From the NCBI RefSeq assembly GCF_001679325.1, contig NZ_LZMX01000002.1: a stretch of DNA of 64,000 bases; one strand, given 5' to 3'. Below are positions 34,971-44,529 of this stretch, in pieces. Numbering within the stretch: the first letter of the stretch is position 1; each line of letters starts with the position of its first letter. This DNA comes from Haemophilus_D parainfluenzae_AD. Its GTDB lineage: Bacteria > Pseudomonadota > Gammaproteobacteria > Enterobacterales > Pasteurellaceae. A program made the position numbers and the translations under genes. The notes under the pieces were generated by a model. It saw nothing but the letters and a program-made list of their open reading frames with translations, was not told the origin of the DNA and did not search any database.

Positions 34971-35741
34971 ATGAATAAATATTTGATTTCACTAGATAAA
35001 GATGTTCAGCGCCGTGAACTGTTTTTTGCTCAACCCGATACCGCAGATTTTACTGTGTTTTCGGCCATTAATACCATGCAAAAAGAATGGGATGAGTTGG
35101 CAGAAGTGTTCAACCCAACGAAGTTTGAACAGCATTATGGACGCAACGTCACAAAAGGCGAAATTGGTTGTACATTAAGTCATTTGGCAGTTTATCGTCA
35201 GATTGTAGAAGATCGAAATGTGACGGAAAATGAATATGCTTTAGTCTGTGAAGATGATGCGCTATTTAATGCGAATTTATCCCCAAAAACGACCGCACTT
35301 TTAACTGAAAAGTGTGATGCGGATATCGTGTTAATCGGCCAATCAAAAATTGCGGAATTTAATGATGTGGAATTAGAAATTAATTATCCAACCACTTTTT
35401 CATTCTTGCGTCAAACAATTGGTGATGTCACAGTGGCTTACCCGTATAAAAGTTATTTCGCAGGTACGGTGGCATACTTAATCAAAAAATCAGCGGCACG
35501 TGCATTTTTAAAGCAACTAGAACAAGAAAAACCGTTTTGGCTTGCTGATGATTTCTTATTATTTGAAACTCAATTCCAGATTAATAACAATGTGGTTCGT
35601 CCGCTTGTGGTCATTGAAAATCCACAATTAGTGAGTAATTTGGAAGCGATTCGTGGTTCAAAATCTAATAATTTAGTGAAGAAATTAATTAAATATCCAC
35701 TCAAAAAAATCTTAGCAGTGAAAAAGAATTTAGGAAAATAA
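34971..35741 (+). CDS. Glycosyltransferase family 25 (LPS outer-core type)
   Basis: 256 aa. GT25 hallmarks: GEIGCTLSHLAVYRQIVED followed by YALVCEDDALF, the nucleotide-sugar/metal region. Family members such as Lex2B and LgtB-type enzymes add galactose or glucose to lipooligosaccharide. No simple-sequence repeat tract is seen at its start, so no phase variation by slippage here. First gene of a four-gene rightward glycan cluster. Sugar specificity cannot be told. One uptake signal internal (35293). Confidence 0.82.
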   Translation: MNKYLISLDKDVQRRELFFAQPDTADFTVFSAINTMQKEWDELAEVFNPTKFEQHYGRNVTKGEIGCTLSHLAVYRQIVEDRNVTENEYALVCEDDALFNANLSPKTTALLTEKCDADIVLIGQSKIAEFNDVELEINYPTTFSFLRQTIGDVTVAYPYKSYFAGTVAYLIKKSAARAFLKQLEQEKPFWLADDFLLFETQFQINNNVVRPLVVIENPQLVSNLEAIRGSKSNNLVKKLIKYPLKKILAVKKNLGK

Positions 35742-35748
35742 CGTAAAA

Positions 35749-36948
35749 ATGACCGCACTTTTTAATCTTTTTTATCTTTACGATCCTTGGCTGTTTCATG
35801 TTGTACGAATGTCATTCGTCGCAGGTTTAGCGGCATTGGTTGTATTGGCTTATCAATATTTTAAAAAGCAGAAACCACAAGGTATCTCTGTGCCAGTGGA
35901 TAGTTTAGCCGTCATCATTGGGCTGATTACATTTAGCGTGATTCCGCTTTTAGTTAACGGTACGCGAGATTTTTCTGTCATCACCATGTATGTGAAAGAG
36001 CTGATTTTATTTATCTTTGGTGTGGGACTTTATAATGCCTTCTATGCCAATGTAAATGGTCAACAGAACGTGGTGCGTGATTTGCAAATTGGCGTGGTGG
36101 TGCAGTTTATCGTAGGCGTGATTGGCTTACTGGGCGCATCATTTATGATCGATTTCTTGCTTTCGACCAATGCGGTGTTGCCTGCACGTTTTTATGGTTC
36201 AGAGCAGGAGTATCGCTTATATAACATCACTGCAACCGCCTTTTTCCAATTGAGTTTGTTCTATTTAATGCTGTTGCATTTTTTATTGGCTTACAACGCT
36301 AAACATAATACGCTTCCAAGTGTTTTAGTGTTTTTTATGCTATGTATTGGGTTGATTTCAGGACGTACATTCCTCCTATTATCCGTCGTGAGCATTTTAG
36401 TGTATTTCAAATGGCGTTATGTGCCATCCCTAATAGCATTCGCCGTTTTAGTATTATTATTGGCCTATTTCTTACCAGAAAATCCTTATGTGGCACATGC
36501 TTTAGAGCCTGTGATTAATTTATTACACGGTGCAGGATTTGTCAGTTCGTCAACGGATACGTTGATGAAAAACCACCTCTTTATGCCAACGCTTAAACAG
36601 TTTATTTATGGTGATGGGATGTATATGACGGGGCAGTTGGAAGTAGGGCGCTATTACGGACATACGGATTCCGGTTTCCTACGTCAAATCCTTTACGGTG
36701 GTGTGTCTTATGCCTTAGTGTGTTTTGCGGTTACCTTCTATTTTGTGTGCAAAGTCGCCTTAAACTGGTTTGATGGTAGCTGGAAATTTATTCTTTCTGC
36801 CTTTGTGATTTTGGCATTCTGTAATATCAAAGCCGATACCTTTGCTTTTCCGGGGATTATGTTTGTGATGCTGATGTTCTTATCGCTTTTCGGCCCTCAC
36901 GGAAAACAGCTTATTTTATTTAAACAAAAGGAGCCGAAAGATGTTTAG
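35749..36948 (+). CDS. Wzy/O-antigen ligase-like polytopic membrane protein
   Basis: 399 aa with about ten hydrophobic helices and a large periplasmic loop (about residues 240-300) containing HTDSGFLRQILYGG, the pattern of Wzy polymerases and ligases. The first codons are ATGACCGCACTT, so an uptake signal encodes the N-terminus MTAL. Ends inside the next gene by 8 bases. Polymerase versus ligase cannot be decided from sequence alone. Confidence 0.7.
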   Translation: MTALFNLFYLYDPWLFHVVRMSFVAGLAALVVLAYQYFKKQKPQGISVPVDSLAVIIGLITFSVIPLLVNGTRDFSVITMYVKELILFIFGVGLYNAFYANVNGQQNVVRDLQIGVVVQFIVGVIGLLGASFMIDFLLSTNAVLPARFYGSEQEYRLYNITATAFFQLSLFYLMLLHFLLAYNAKHNTLPSVLVFFMLCIGLISGRTFLLLSVVSILVYFKWRYVPSLIAFAVLVLLLAYFLPENPYVAHALEPVINLLHGAGFVSSSTDTLMKNHLFMPTLKQFIYGDGMYMTGQLEVGRYYGHTDSGFLRQILYGGVSYALVCFAVTFYFVCKVALNWFDGSWKFILSAFVILAFCNIKADTFAFPGIMFVMLMFLSLFGPHGKQLILFKQKEPKDV

Positions 36949-37822
36949 TATCATCGTGCCTTCTTATAATCGCAAAGAAGAAATTCCTGCTTTATTGGAA
37001 AGTTTAACCAAGCAGACCGCCTATAATTTTGATGTGGTGATTGTGGATGATTGCTCAAAAGAACCCGTTGAAGTAACACAATCATATCCATTTGCAGTTA
37101 AAGTGATTCGTAACGAAACCAATCAAGGGGCGGCAGAAAGCCGTAATATCGGGGCAAGAAATGCCGGTAGTGAATGGTTGTTATTCCTTGATGATGACGA
37201 TCGTTTTGCAAATGATAAATGTCAGAAATTAGCTGATGTGATTACCGAGCATACCGATGTTAACTTTGTTTACCATCCAGCTAAATGTGAAATGGTGAAT
37301 GAAGGTTTTAGCTATGTGACTAACCCGATTGAGCCGCAAGAGATTAGCGTAGAGCGAATTTTACTGGCAAATAAAATCGGTGGTATGCCGATGATTGGGG
37401 TGAAAAAAGATCTGTTTTTAAAAATTGGTGGATTATCGACCGCACTTCGTTCCTTGGAAGATTATGATTTCTTGCTGAAGCTTGTACAAGATCCAACGTT
37501 TAAGCCGTACAAAGTGGCAGAGCCGTTGACTTATTGTACGTTCCATACCAAGCGTTCTAGCGTATCAACAGATACGACTAATACGCAAAAAGCGATTGAT
37601 TATATCCGTGAAAATTATGTGAAAACGGCAGAGCAAGAAAAGAATTTTGCCATCAACGCACAGTATATGTTGGCTTACCCACATATTATGAATTTATCCC
37701 GTAAAGCGGCTTTTTACTATTTTGAAATTTTTAAATTAACGAAAAGTATTAAGCAGCTAGTCATTGCCTTTGTGGTTTTAATTTCACCTAAGTTGGCAAT
37801 TAATTTGAAACGGTTTATGTAG
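36941..37822 (+). CDS. Glycosyltransferase family 2
   Basis: 293 aa, GT-A fold. FSIIVPSYNRKEEIPALLES at the start, VIVDDCSKEP, then the metal-binding LFLDDDDRF and a catalytic-side ALRSLEDYDFLLKL. A C-terminal basic/hydrophobic region probably touches the membrane. Overlaps the polymerase-like gene by 8 bases. Sugar unknown. Confidence 0.82.
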   Translation: MFSIIVPSYNRKEEIPALLESLTKQTAYNFDVVIVDDCSKEPVEVTQSYPFAVKVIRNETNQGAAESRNIGARNAGSEWLLFLDDDDRFANDKCQKLADVITEHTDVNFVYHPAKCEMVNEGFSYVTNPIEPQEISVERILLANKIGGMPMIGVKKDLFLKIGGLSTALRSLEDYDFLLKLVQDPTFKPYKVAEPLTYCTFHTKRSSVSTDTTNTQKAIDYIRENYVKTAEQEKNFAINAQYMLAYPHIMNLSRKAAFYYFEIFKLTKSIKQLVIAFVVLISPKLAINLKRFM

Positions 37823-37844
37823 ATAACTTGTTAGATAGAGAAGT

Positions 37845-38648
37845 ATGAAATTTTCAGTTTTAATGTCCTTATACATTAAGGAAAATCCACAATATTTAAG
37901 AGAATGTTTTGATAGTTTAGTGACTCAAACCCATCCAGCAGATGAGATTGTGTTGGTGTTTGATGGTGCGGTAACGCCAGAATTGGAAGCGGTGGTTTCT
38001 GAATTCGAAACAAAATTACCCTTAAACTTAGTGAAGTTACCTAAAAATTTAGGTTTAGGTAAAGCGCTTAATGAAGGTTTGAAACATTGTTCGCACGATT
38101 GGGTATTCCGTATGGATACCGATGATATTTGTGTGCCTGAGCGTTTTGCGAAACAAGTGGCGTTTATTGAGCAACATCCGGATACGATTATTTTCGGTGG
38201 GCAGATTGCTGAGTTTGGCGAAAATATTCAAGACATCGTGGCATATCGTCATGTACCGACAGATGCACAAGATATTGTTAAATTTACGCAAAAACGTTGT
38301 CCATTTAATCATATGACGGTGGCGTATCAAAAAAGTGCGGTCATTAATTGTGGTGGATATGAAGATTTACAGGAAGATTATTACTTGTGGATTAAGCTTG
38401 TGGCACAAGGACAAAAAGTGGCAAACTTGCCAGACATCTTAGTTTATGCTCGCGTGGGCAATGGCATGGTAGGGCGCCGTCGTGGTTTAAACCAAGCGAA
38501 AGCAGAATGGCGTTTATTTAAATTGAAACATCGCTTAGGTATTCAAGGCTTATTTTCAGGCCTATTCACCTTTGCCTTGCGTTCAGGTTCTCGCTTATTA
38601 CCAACCTCATTATTAAAAGCTGTTTATAACCAATTTTTACGCAAATAA
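37845..38648 (+). CDS. Glycosyltransferase family 2 (second)
   Basis: 267 aa. MKFSVLMSLYIKENPQYLRE, the DEIVLVFDGAV motif, and RMDTDDICVPERF with the DxD metal site; EDYYLWIKL follows as the acceptor/catalytic part. Resembles LOS galactosyl/glucosyl transferases such as LgtA/LgtD families in general form. Last gene of the glycan cluster, 34 nt before the MltB-like gene. Confidence 0.82.
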   Translation: MKFSVLMSLYIKENPQYLRECFDSLVTQTHPADEIVLVFDGAVTPELEAVVSEFETKLPLNLVKLPKNLGLGKALNEGLKHCSHDWVFRMDTDDICVPERFAKQVAFIEQHPDTIIFGGQIAEFGENIQDIVAYRHVPTDAQDIVKFTQKRCPFNHMTVAYQKSAVINCGGYEDLQEDYYLWIKLVAQGQKVANLPDILVYARVGNGMVGRRRGLNQAKAEWRLFKLKHRLGIQGLFSGLFTFALRSGSRLLPTSLLKAVYNQFLRK

Positions 38649-38681
38649 TGCGATATTTTGATCATTAAAAAAGGAAAAGAA

Positions 38682-39800
38682 ATGAATTTAATCTCAACGT
38701 TAAAAATGACGGCATTATCGACCGCACTTTTATTGGCGGGTTGTTCAAGCAATACGACAACAACGACAACGTCATCCACAAAAAGTATTCCGTCAGTAAG
38801 CAGTAATGCTGTTTATAGCAAACCAAGAACTTTAGATAACTTTAATGATTATGTACAGTTCTTAAAAGGCAAAGCGGCTGCTGAAGGCGTATCATTGTCA
38901 GTATTGAATGCACAAAATAATATTCAATATATGCAAAAGGCTGTAGATTTGGATCGTGCTCAAGCGGGGAGAAGTCAGCGTAATGCGGATCAACCACAGT
39001 TACCGAATCCAAACGGTACAACCAATTATCTGAATAAAGTACTAACCCAAAATAAAGTCGATATTGCAGAAGAGCGTTATTGGGAAGTCCAAGCACCATT
39101 ACAACAAGCAAGCCAACGCTATGGTGTTCAACAAGAATATATCCTTGCCTTATGGGGAATGGAAAGTAGCTTTGGCTATTATCAAGGTAGCTATGATGTG
39201 CTTTCAGCTTTAGCAACCTTAGCTTTTGATGGCAGACGTGAAGCCTTATTTAGCAAAGAATTTGTGAATGCGATGAAAATGTTAGAACGTGATCATATTC
39301 AACGCAACAGAATGTTAGGCTCTTGGGCGGGCGCAATGGGACAAACCCAATTTATGCCAAGCGCATTCTTAAATTATGCCGCAGATGGTAATAATGATGG
39401 CGTGAAAGATATTTGGACAAATCAATTTGATGCCTTTGCTTCAATTGCAAATTATCTCCATACAGTGGGTTGGGATAACAAATTACCTTGGGGCGTTGAA
39501 GTCACATTAAATCAACCATTAGATTTATCGCTTTCAGGTATTGAGAAGAACAAAGCGCGTTCACTCAGCGACTGGCAGTCTAAAGGCGTCACTTTAGCGA
39601 GCTTTAGCCAACAAGAACAAGATAAACTTGCTGCGCTTTCTCAAGCTGATCTTTGGCTCGTTCGCCCTGATAAAGAAGTTGGTCGTGCATTCTTGGTTTC
39701 CAATAACTACCGCACGATTTTAGATTGGAACAAATCAAATTACTTCGGCGTGAGCATCGGTATGTTTGCTGATCGCATTAAGATGGCCACCGGCTTGTAG
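38682..39800 (+). CDS. Lytic murein transglycosylase of the MltB family, lipoprotein
   Basis: About 372 aa. Signal MNLISTLKMTALSTALLLAG then Cys (lipobox LLAGC). A Ser/Thr-rich linker leads to the SLT_2 domain with LALWGMESSFG carrying the catalytic Glu and GAMGQTQFMPSAFLNYA. Cleaves peptidoglycan between MurNAc and GlcNAc in the periplasm, outer-membrane anchored. Start at ATG 38682 with AAGGAAAAGA; the longer frame starts with TTG 38658. The uptake signal (38720) encodes part of the signal helix. Confidence 0.85.
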   Translation: MNLISTLKMTALSTALLLAGCSSNTTTTTTSSTKSIPSVSSNAVYSKPRTLDNFNDYVQFLKGKAAAEGVSLSVLNAQNNIQYMQKAVDLDRAQAGRSQRNADQPQLPNPNGTTNYLNKVLTQNKVDIAEERYWEVQAPLQQASQRYGVQQEYILALWGMESSFGYYQGSYDVLSALATLAFDGRREALFSKEFVNAMKMLERDHIQRNRMLGSWAGAMGQTQFMPSAFLNYAADGNNDGVKDIWTNQFDAFASIANYLHTVGWDNKLPWGVEVTLNQPLDLSLSGIEKNKARSLSDWQSKGVTLASFSQQEQDKLAALSQADLWLVRPDKEVGRAFLVSNNYRTILDWNKSNYFGVSIGMFADRIKMATGL

Positions 39801-39819
39801 AAAATTATTTTCCTTTTAT

Positions 39820-39850
39820 AATCCAACAAAGCTTTGTTGGATTATTTTTT
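39820..39850 (+). terminator. Terminator after the MltB-like gene
   Basis: Perfect 24-nt palindrome AATCCAACAA-AGCT-TTGTTGGATT (39820-39843) followed by ATTTTTT. Confidence 0.92.
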
Positions 39851-39879
39851 ATCTATAATTTGAATATTTGGAGAACACG

Positions 39880-41019
39880 ATGCAAAAAAAATGGCTTTCT
39901 ATTTTATTGTTTGCACCTTTGATACAGAGCAATTATGCATTAGCGGATCAGGCAGCGAAAAAAGAATTGGATTATAAAGCACTAGGAGAAGTGTTGTTTT
40001 TTGATAAATCGATTTCTTTTAATAAAACACAAAGCTGTTCAACCTGTCATAGTCCAGATACCGCTTTTGTGGATCAACGTAAAAACTCTGCAAACCAAAT
40101 GGTCTCAGAAGGGGATAATCCTCATCTTCATGGTAATCGCAATGCTAATACTGCGCTTTATGCGATGTTCTCACCGGATTTTCATTTTGATAAAAAAATT
40201 CAAGATTATGTAGGCGGACAATTCTGGGATGGTCGTGCGAAAGATTTAGCCGAGCAAGCAGGTGGACCACCAGTAAATCCAGTAGAAATGGGCATGCCAG
40301 ATAAAAAAGCCATTGTTGAGAGATTAAAAGCGGATCCGACCTATTACAAACCTATTACAGATCTTTATGGCGAAAGCATTTGGGCGGATACCGACAAGAT
40401 TTATGCCATCATGGAAAAAGCCATTGGCGAGTTTGAAAAACAAGAGTTATTTGCGCCATTCTCTTCAAAATATGATCGTGCTTTAAAAGGTGAAGCTGAA
40501 TTGACCGCACTTGAAGCCGAAGGTAAGGCATTATTTTTTGATAAAACACGCACAAATTGTAGTAACTGCCACCAATCAAGTGAAACGAATTCAGTAAAAG
40601 AAACCTTTACGAATTATCGCTATTTCAACATCGGTGTGCCAAGTAACCAAGAATTAATTAAGCTTAATAAATTAGCTGCCGATTTTGTGGATAATGGACT
40701 ATTGGATAACCCGATGGTGAAAGGCGATGAAAAGCAAAAAGGCAAATTTAAAGTGCCAACTTTGCGCAACATCAGTGTCACTGCACCTTATATGCATAAC
40801 GGCGTTTTCCATGATTTGAAAACTGTTTTGTTATTTAAAGACAGTTTTAATAATCCTAATCGTAAAATCAATCCCGAAACAGGAAAAGCGTGGGATAAAG
40901 CCGAATATGCTCAAACCATTAATCCTGATGTTTTAAAAGCAAAACCGCTTACAGATGAAGAGATTAACGCATTAGAAGTATTCTTGAAAACATTAACGGA
41001 TGAAGCTTACGAAGAATAG
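39880..41019 (+). CDS. Di-haem cytochrome c peroxidase
   Basis: About 379 aa periplasmic enzyme reducing H2O2 to water with electrons from a small c-type cytochrome or cupredoxin. Signal peptide ends ALADQA. Haem motifs: C53-S-T-C-H57 and C227-S-N-C-H231, as in the CcpA/MauG family. TTGGAG lies 6 nt upstream of ATG 39880; the longer frame starts within that ribosome site. Followed by a Fur-box iron importer and pseudoazurin, a known electron donor type for such peroxidases. Confidence 0.9.
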   Translation: MQKKWLSILLFAPLIQSNYALADQAAKKELDYKALGEVLFFDKSISFNKTQSCSTCHSPDTAFVDQRKNSANQMVSEGDNPHLHGNRNANTALYAMFSPDFHFDKKIQDYVGGQFWDGRAKDLAEQAGGPPVNPVEMGMPDKKAIVERLKADPTYYKPITDLYGESIWADTDKIYAIMEKAIGEFEKQELFAPFSSKYDRALKGEAELTALEAEGKALFFDKTRTNCSNCHQSSETNSVKETFTNYRYFNIGVPSNQELIKLNKLAADFVDNGLLDNPMVKGDEKQKGKFKVPTLRNISVTAPYMHNGVFHDLKTVLLFKDSFNNPNRKINPETGKAWDKAEYAQTINPDVLKAKPLTDEEINALEVFLKTLTDEAYEE

Positions 41020-41068
41020 TTGAGCACCTGAGTTGAATTTAGCAATCGTTTTCGGTATTATTCGCACC

Positions 41069-41087
41069 GATAATTATTATCATTTAT
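41069..41087 (+). promoter_or_regulatory. Putative Fur box of the iron ABC importer
   Basis: GATAATTATTATCATTTAT matches the 19-bp Fur consensus at 14 positions, including GATAAT and ATCATT. It lies 30 nt upstream of the importer's start codon, where bound Fur would block transcription. Confidence 0.7.
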
Positions 41088-41116
41088 TTTTTAATTTTAC
41101 TCAGGAGATTTTTCTT

Positions 41117-42232
41117 ATGAAAAAACGTTTTTCAACTTTAGCGATTGCGACCATTCTTGGTTTAACTGCAGGTTTTGCCAATGCTGATCCCGTGAAAGTA
41201 AAAGATATACTTGATCGTGAAGTCACTGTTGATTTACCGGCAAAACGCGTTGTGCTTGGTTTCTATTACCAAGATTATATGGCTGTTGGTGGCGATAAAG
41301 CGTTAGATAACGTTGTCGGTTTTTCTAAGAAAGTATGGTCTTCTTGGGCACCAGCAAGCTGGGAGTTATTCAGCAAGGCTGTGCCAAAATTAAATCAGTT
41401 AGATGATGTGGGTGAAGTAGAGGAAGGCACGTTCTCTGTGGAAAAAGTGCTTTCATTAAAACCTGATCTTTTAGTCTTAGCAGATTGGCAGTACGAAATG
41501 CTAGGTTCTGATTTAGATGCTATCAATGAAGCGGGTATTCCAATTGTCGTCTTAGATTACAACGCTCAAACCTTAGATAAACACATCAAATCAACGGAAA
41601 TTATTGGCGAATTAACCGGTCAGAAAGATCGCGCAGCGAAAATTGCGAAAGAATACAAGGATATTGTAGAACATATTCAGACTACGGTTAAAAATGCGAA
41701 ATTAGCAAAACAACCAAAAGTGTATGTAGAGTTTGGTCGCGGTGGCCCAGCTGAACAAGGGATGACATTCTTCTCAAGCATGTGGGGCTCAATGATTAGC
41801 CTTGTAGGCGCAGAAAACGTAGCGCCTGCAGAAATCGGTAAATGGGGTACATTAGCTGCAGAGAAAGTGTTAGCATCGAAACCGGATGCGATTATTATTA
41901 CAGGCCGTGAAACTGAATTGAAGAAAAATCAAGATGGTATGGTGATGGGCTTTGGTATTGAAAAAGCGGAAGCTGAACGTCGTTTAAATGCATTCAAACA
42001 TCGTGCAGGTTGGGCTGAATTACCGGCAGTGAAAAATAATCGTGTTTATGCAGCCTATCATGCGAACTCTCGTACTCTATCAGACAGTGCTTCCGTTCAG
42101 TTTGTGGCTAAAGCCGCTTATCCTGATCTGTTTAAAGATTTAGATCCGCAAAAAACTTATCTAAACTTCTATAAAAACTACTTACCGGTTACGCCGGAAG
42201 GTACGATTTATCTTTTCCCTGAAACTAAATAA
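41117..42232 (+). CDS. Iron/siderophore-type ABC transporter substrate-binding protein
   Basis: About 371 aa. Signal MKKRFSTLAIATILGLTAG to FANA, then a class III (BtuF/FhuD-like) binding fold with LKPDLLVLADWQYEMLG and SKPDAIIITGRE. It lacks a lipobox, so it is soluble in the periplasm. Start at ATG 41117 with AGGAG 9 nt upstream; the longer frame would include the Fur box. Ligand (haem, siderophore or other chelate) cannot be decided. Confidence 0.85.
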   Translation: MKKRFSTLAIATILGLTAGFANADPVKVKDILDREVTVDLPAKRVVLGFYYQDYMAVGGDKALDNVVGFSKKVWSSWAPASWELFSKAVPKLNQLDDVGEVEEGTFSVEKVLSLKPDLLVLADWQYEMLGSDLDAINEAGIPIVVLDYNAQTLDKHIKSTEIIGELTGQKDRAAKIAKEYKDIVEHIQTTVKNAKLAKQPKVYVEFGRGGPAEQGMTFFSSMWGSMISLVGAENVAPAEIGKWGTLAAEKVLASKPDAIIITGRETELKKNQDGMVMGFGIEKAEAERRLNAFKHRAGWAELPAVKNNRVYAAYHANSRTLSDSASVQFVAKAAYPDLFKDLDPQKTYLNFYKNYLPVTPEGTIYLFPETK

Positions 42233-42247
42233 GGGAAACGTTAATTC

Positions 42248-43297
42248 ATGAAAAACAATTCTGTTGTAGCAGATATTGTGGCTAACCAGCGTAAGCTTGA
42301 ACGCAAACGCTGGTTTGTTATTTTATCTTTTCTTGTGATTGGTGTGATTAGCCTCATTCTTGATGTGATGACAGGCCCCGCGATGCTATCGGTGTCGGAA
42401 GTTGTGAACGCCTTGTTCGGTATCGGTGAAGTCGATAAAATGACAGACAATATTGTGCATAATTTACGTTTACCCATGGCATTGATGGCGCTTGTAGTGG
42501 GGGCAACATTGGCTGTAGGTGGGGCAGAGATCCAAACCTTATTAAATAACCCAATGGCAAGTCCTTATACTTTAGGATTGGCTGCTGCGGCTGGTTTTGG
42601 TGCTTCTATTGTGATTGCTTTCGGGAGCTTTGGTTTACCCATACAAGTTGCCGTGCCAATAGGCGCGTTTGTCATGACTATGCTTGCCTCGGGAATCCTT
42701 TTCTTATTTGCCTCTAAACGTCGTTTTAGCTCTGAAATGCTCGTGTTGGTAGGGATTGCATTACTCTTTATTTTCCAATCTTTGCTTTCATTAGTACAAT
42801 TTATTTCAGCGCCGGAAGTCTCGCAACAAATCCTATTCTGGTTATTTGGTAGTTTAAATAAAGCCACGTGGCAGAGCTTAATCATCATTATTGTCGTCAC
42901 CACAATTTGTGTCACATTACTTTCAAAAGAGCTTTGGAAATTGACCGCACTTCGTTTAGGCGAAGATCGTGCAGCGAGTCTTGGCATCAATTTACAAGTA
43001 TTACGTATTAAGGTTTTAGTTCTTGTCGCTATGATGACGGCGACGGCAATTAGTTTCGTGGGCGTGATTGGCTTTATCGGCTTAGTTGCTCCACATGTTG
43101 CTCGAATGTTGCTTGGTGAAGATCAACGTTTCTTCTTACCGGGCGCAATGTTAGTCGGTGCCGCATTCTTATCCCTTTCTTCGGTATTATCCAAAGTCAT
43201 TATCCCTGGTGCATTATTCCCGGTGGGGATTGTTACCTCGTTTATTGGGGTGCCTTTCTTCTTTTGGATTATTTTAAATAACAAGCGGGGACAATAA
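42248..43297 (+). CDS. FecCD-family ABC importer permease
   Basis: 349 aa polytopic subunit. NNPMASPYTLGLAAAAGFGA is the family start motif; GEDRAASLGINLQVLR is the coupling segment, followed by VGVIGFIGLVAPHVARMLLG. Sits 15 nt after the binding protein and overlaps the ATPase gene by one base (TAATG). Confidence 0.9.
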   Translation: MKNNSVVADIVANQRKLERKRWFVILSFLVIGVISLILDVMTGPAMLSVSEVVNALFGIGEVDKMTDNIVHNLRLPMALMALVVGATLAVGGAEIQTLLNNPMASPYTLGLAAAAGFGASIVIAFGSFGLPIQVAVPIGAFVMTMLASGILFLFASKRRFSSEMLVLVGIALLFIFQSLLSLVQFISAPEVSQQILFWLFGSLNKATWQSLIIIIVVTTICVTLLSKELWKLTALRLGEDRAASLGINLQVLRIKVLVLVAMMTATAISFVGVIGFIGLVAPHVARMLLGEDQRFFLPGAMLVGAAFLSLSSVLSKVIIPGALFPVGIVTSFIGVPFFFWIILNNKRGQ

Positions 43298-44070
43298 TGT
43301 TAGAATTAAAAAGTCTTACGGTAAAACGAGGTGATCTCACCGTTGCGGACCACATTAATGTCCGTTTTGAAGAAGGTAAAGTTTATACGGTACTAGGACC
43401 AAACGGCACGGGAAAATCCTCCATGCTGAAAACCATTTTTGGTGAATTGCCACATGAAGGAATAATTACCTATCAAGGCAAACAGCTAGAACGGACGAAA
43501 TTAGCGGATTGGCGTAAACCAATTGGCTATATGCCTCAAGATAGCCGAGTAGATGCAAGCTTGACCGCACTTGAAGTTGTCCTTTTAGGACGAATGGATA
43601 GCCTAACGATGCGAGTAAGTGATGAGCTTCTCACTGAAGCAGCAAGTATCATGGCACAATTAGGTATTGGTCATTTAGCCCATCGTGATATCCTGAATCT
43701 CAGTGGTGGGCAGCGCCAAATGGTGATGTTTGCCCAGGTTTTATTACGTGAACCACAGATTTTAATGTTGGATGAGCCGGTGAGTGCGTTAGATATGCAT
43801 CATCAGCTTAATCTCTTAGAAGAAGTTTACACCTATACGAAACAGAAAAATCTGATTACTATAATGGTATTACATGATTTAAGCCTTGCCGCTCAATTTT
43901 CAGATGAGTTGATTTTACTTGGTGAAGGTAAAGTGCAAGGTGTCGGCGATGCTCATCATGTTTTACAAGTCGAAACCATTAATCGTTTATATCGTGTAAA
44001 CGTTGAATTATTACAATGTAGCGCAGGTTTGCCAGTGGTTCGTCCACAACGTAAATCAGCACATTCTTAA
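43297..44070 (+). CDS. Iron-type ABC importer ATPase (FecE/FhuC-like)
   Basis: 257 aa. Walker A GPNGTGKSS, signature LSGGQRQM, Walker B ILMLDEPVSALD, His-switch VLHDLSLA. Third gene of the Fur-preceded importer. One internal uptake signal (43560). Directly followed by pseudoazurin, 13 nt later. Confidence 0.9.
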   Translation: MLELKSLTVKRGDLTVADHINVRFEEGKVYTVLGPNGTGKSSMLKTIFGELPHEGIITYQGKQLERTKLADWRKPIGYMPQDSRVDASLTALEVVLLGRMDSLTMRVSDELLTEAASIMAQLGIGHLAHRDILNLSGGQRQMVMFAQVLLREPQILMLDEPVSALDMHHQLNLLEEVYTYTKQKNLITIMVLHDLSLAAQFSDELILLGEGKVQGVGDAHHVLQVETINRLYRVNVELLQCSAGLPVVRPQRKSAHS

Positions 44071-44083
44071 GAAGGAAATGAAA

Positions 44084-44518
44084 ATGAAAAAAATCGCACT
44101 TGCAGCATTATTAGGATTAAGTTTTGCTGCTCAAGCCGCACATTATGACATCAAAATGTTGAATTCAAACAGTGAAGGCTCAATGGTTTTTGAACCAGGT
44201 TATTTAAAAGTACAACCGGGTGATACGGTGACATTCCGTGCAGAAAATAAAAGCCACTTTGTACACAGCAAAGCGATTCCTGAAGGTGCACAAAAATTCC
44301 AATCTGAAGAAGATCAGGAACTCACGATCACTTTAGATAAAGAAGGTGTATATGTTTATACTTGCCCAGTACACCGTTCAATGAATATGAATGGTGTAAT
44401 TCAAGTGGGTGATAATTTACCAAACAAAGAACAAGCAGAGAAAGTGGTGAAAGACCTCGAGAAAAAATCTATGACGAACAAAGGTCGTCTTGAAAAATAT
44501 TTTTCTCAAGTAAAATAA
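44084..44518 (+). CDS. Pseudoazurin-like blue copper protein
   Basis: About 144 aa. Signal peptide MKKIALAALLGLSFAAQAA. Copper ligands: His in KSHFVHSK and, at the C-terminal loop, Cys, His and Met in YTCPVHRSMNMNG (C+3 His, C+8 Met, pseudoazurin spacing). A charged 30-residue tail follows the usual end. GAAGGA ribosome site; last gene of the iron-importer operon. Likely electron donor to the cytochrome c peroxidase 3 kb upstream (inference from family and position). Confidence 0.87.
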   Translation: MKKIALAALLGLSFAAQAAHYDIKMLNSNSEGSMVFEPGYLKVQPGDTVTFRAENKSHFVHSKAIPEGAQKFQSEEDQELTITLDKEGVYVYTCPVHRSMNMNGVIQVGDNLPNKEQAEKVVKDLEKKSMTNKGRLEKYFSQVK

Positions 44519-44529
44519 TCATTGAAATC

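Noticed and set aside
41033..41116. N-terminal extension of the iron-binding protein
   Set aside because: Would begin upstream of the Fur box; the later ATG has a ribosome site and a clean signal peptide.
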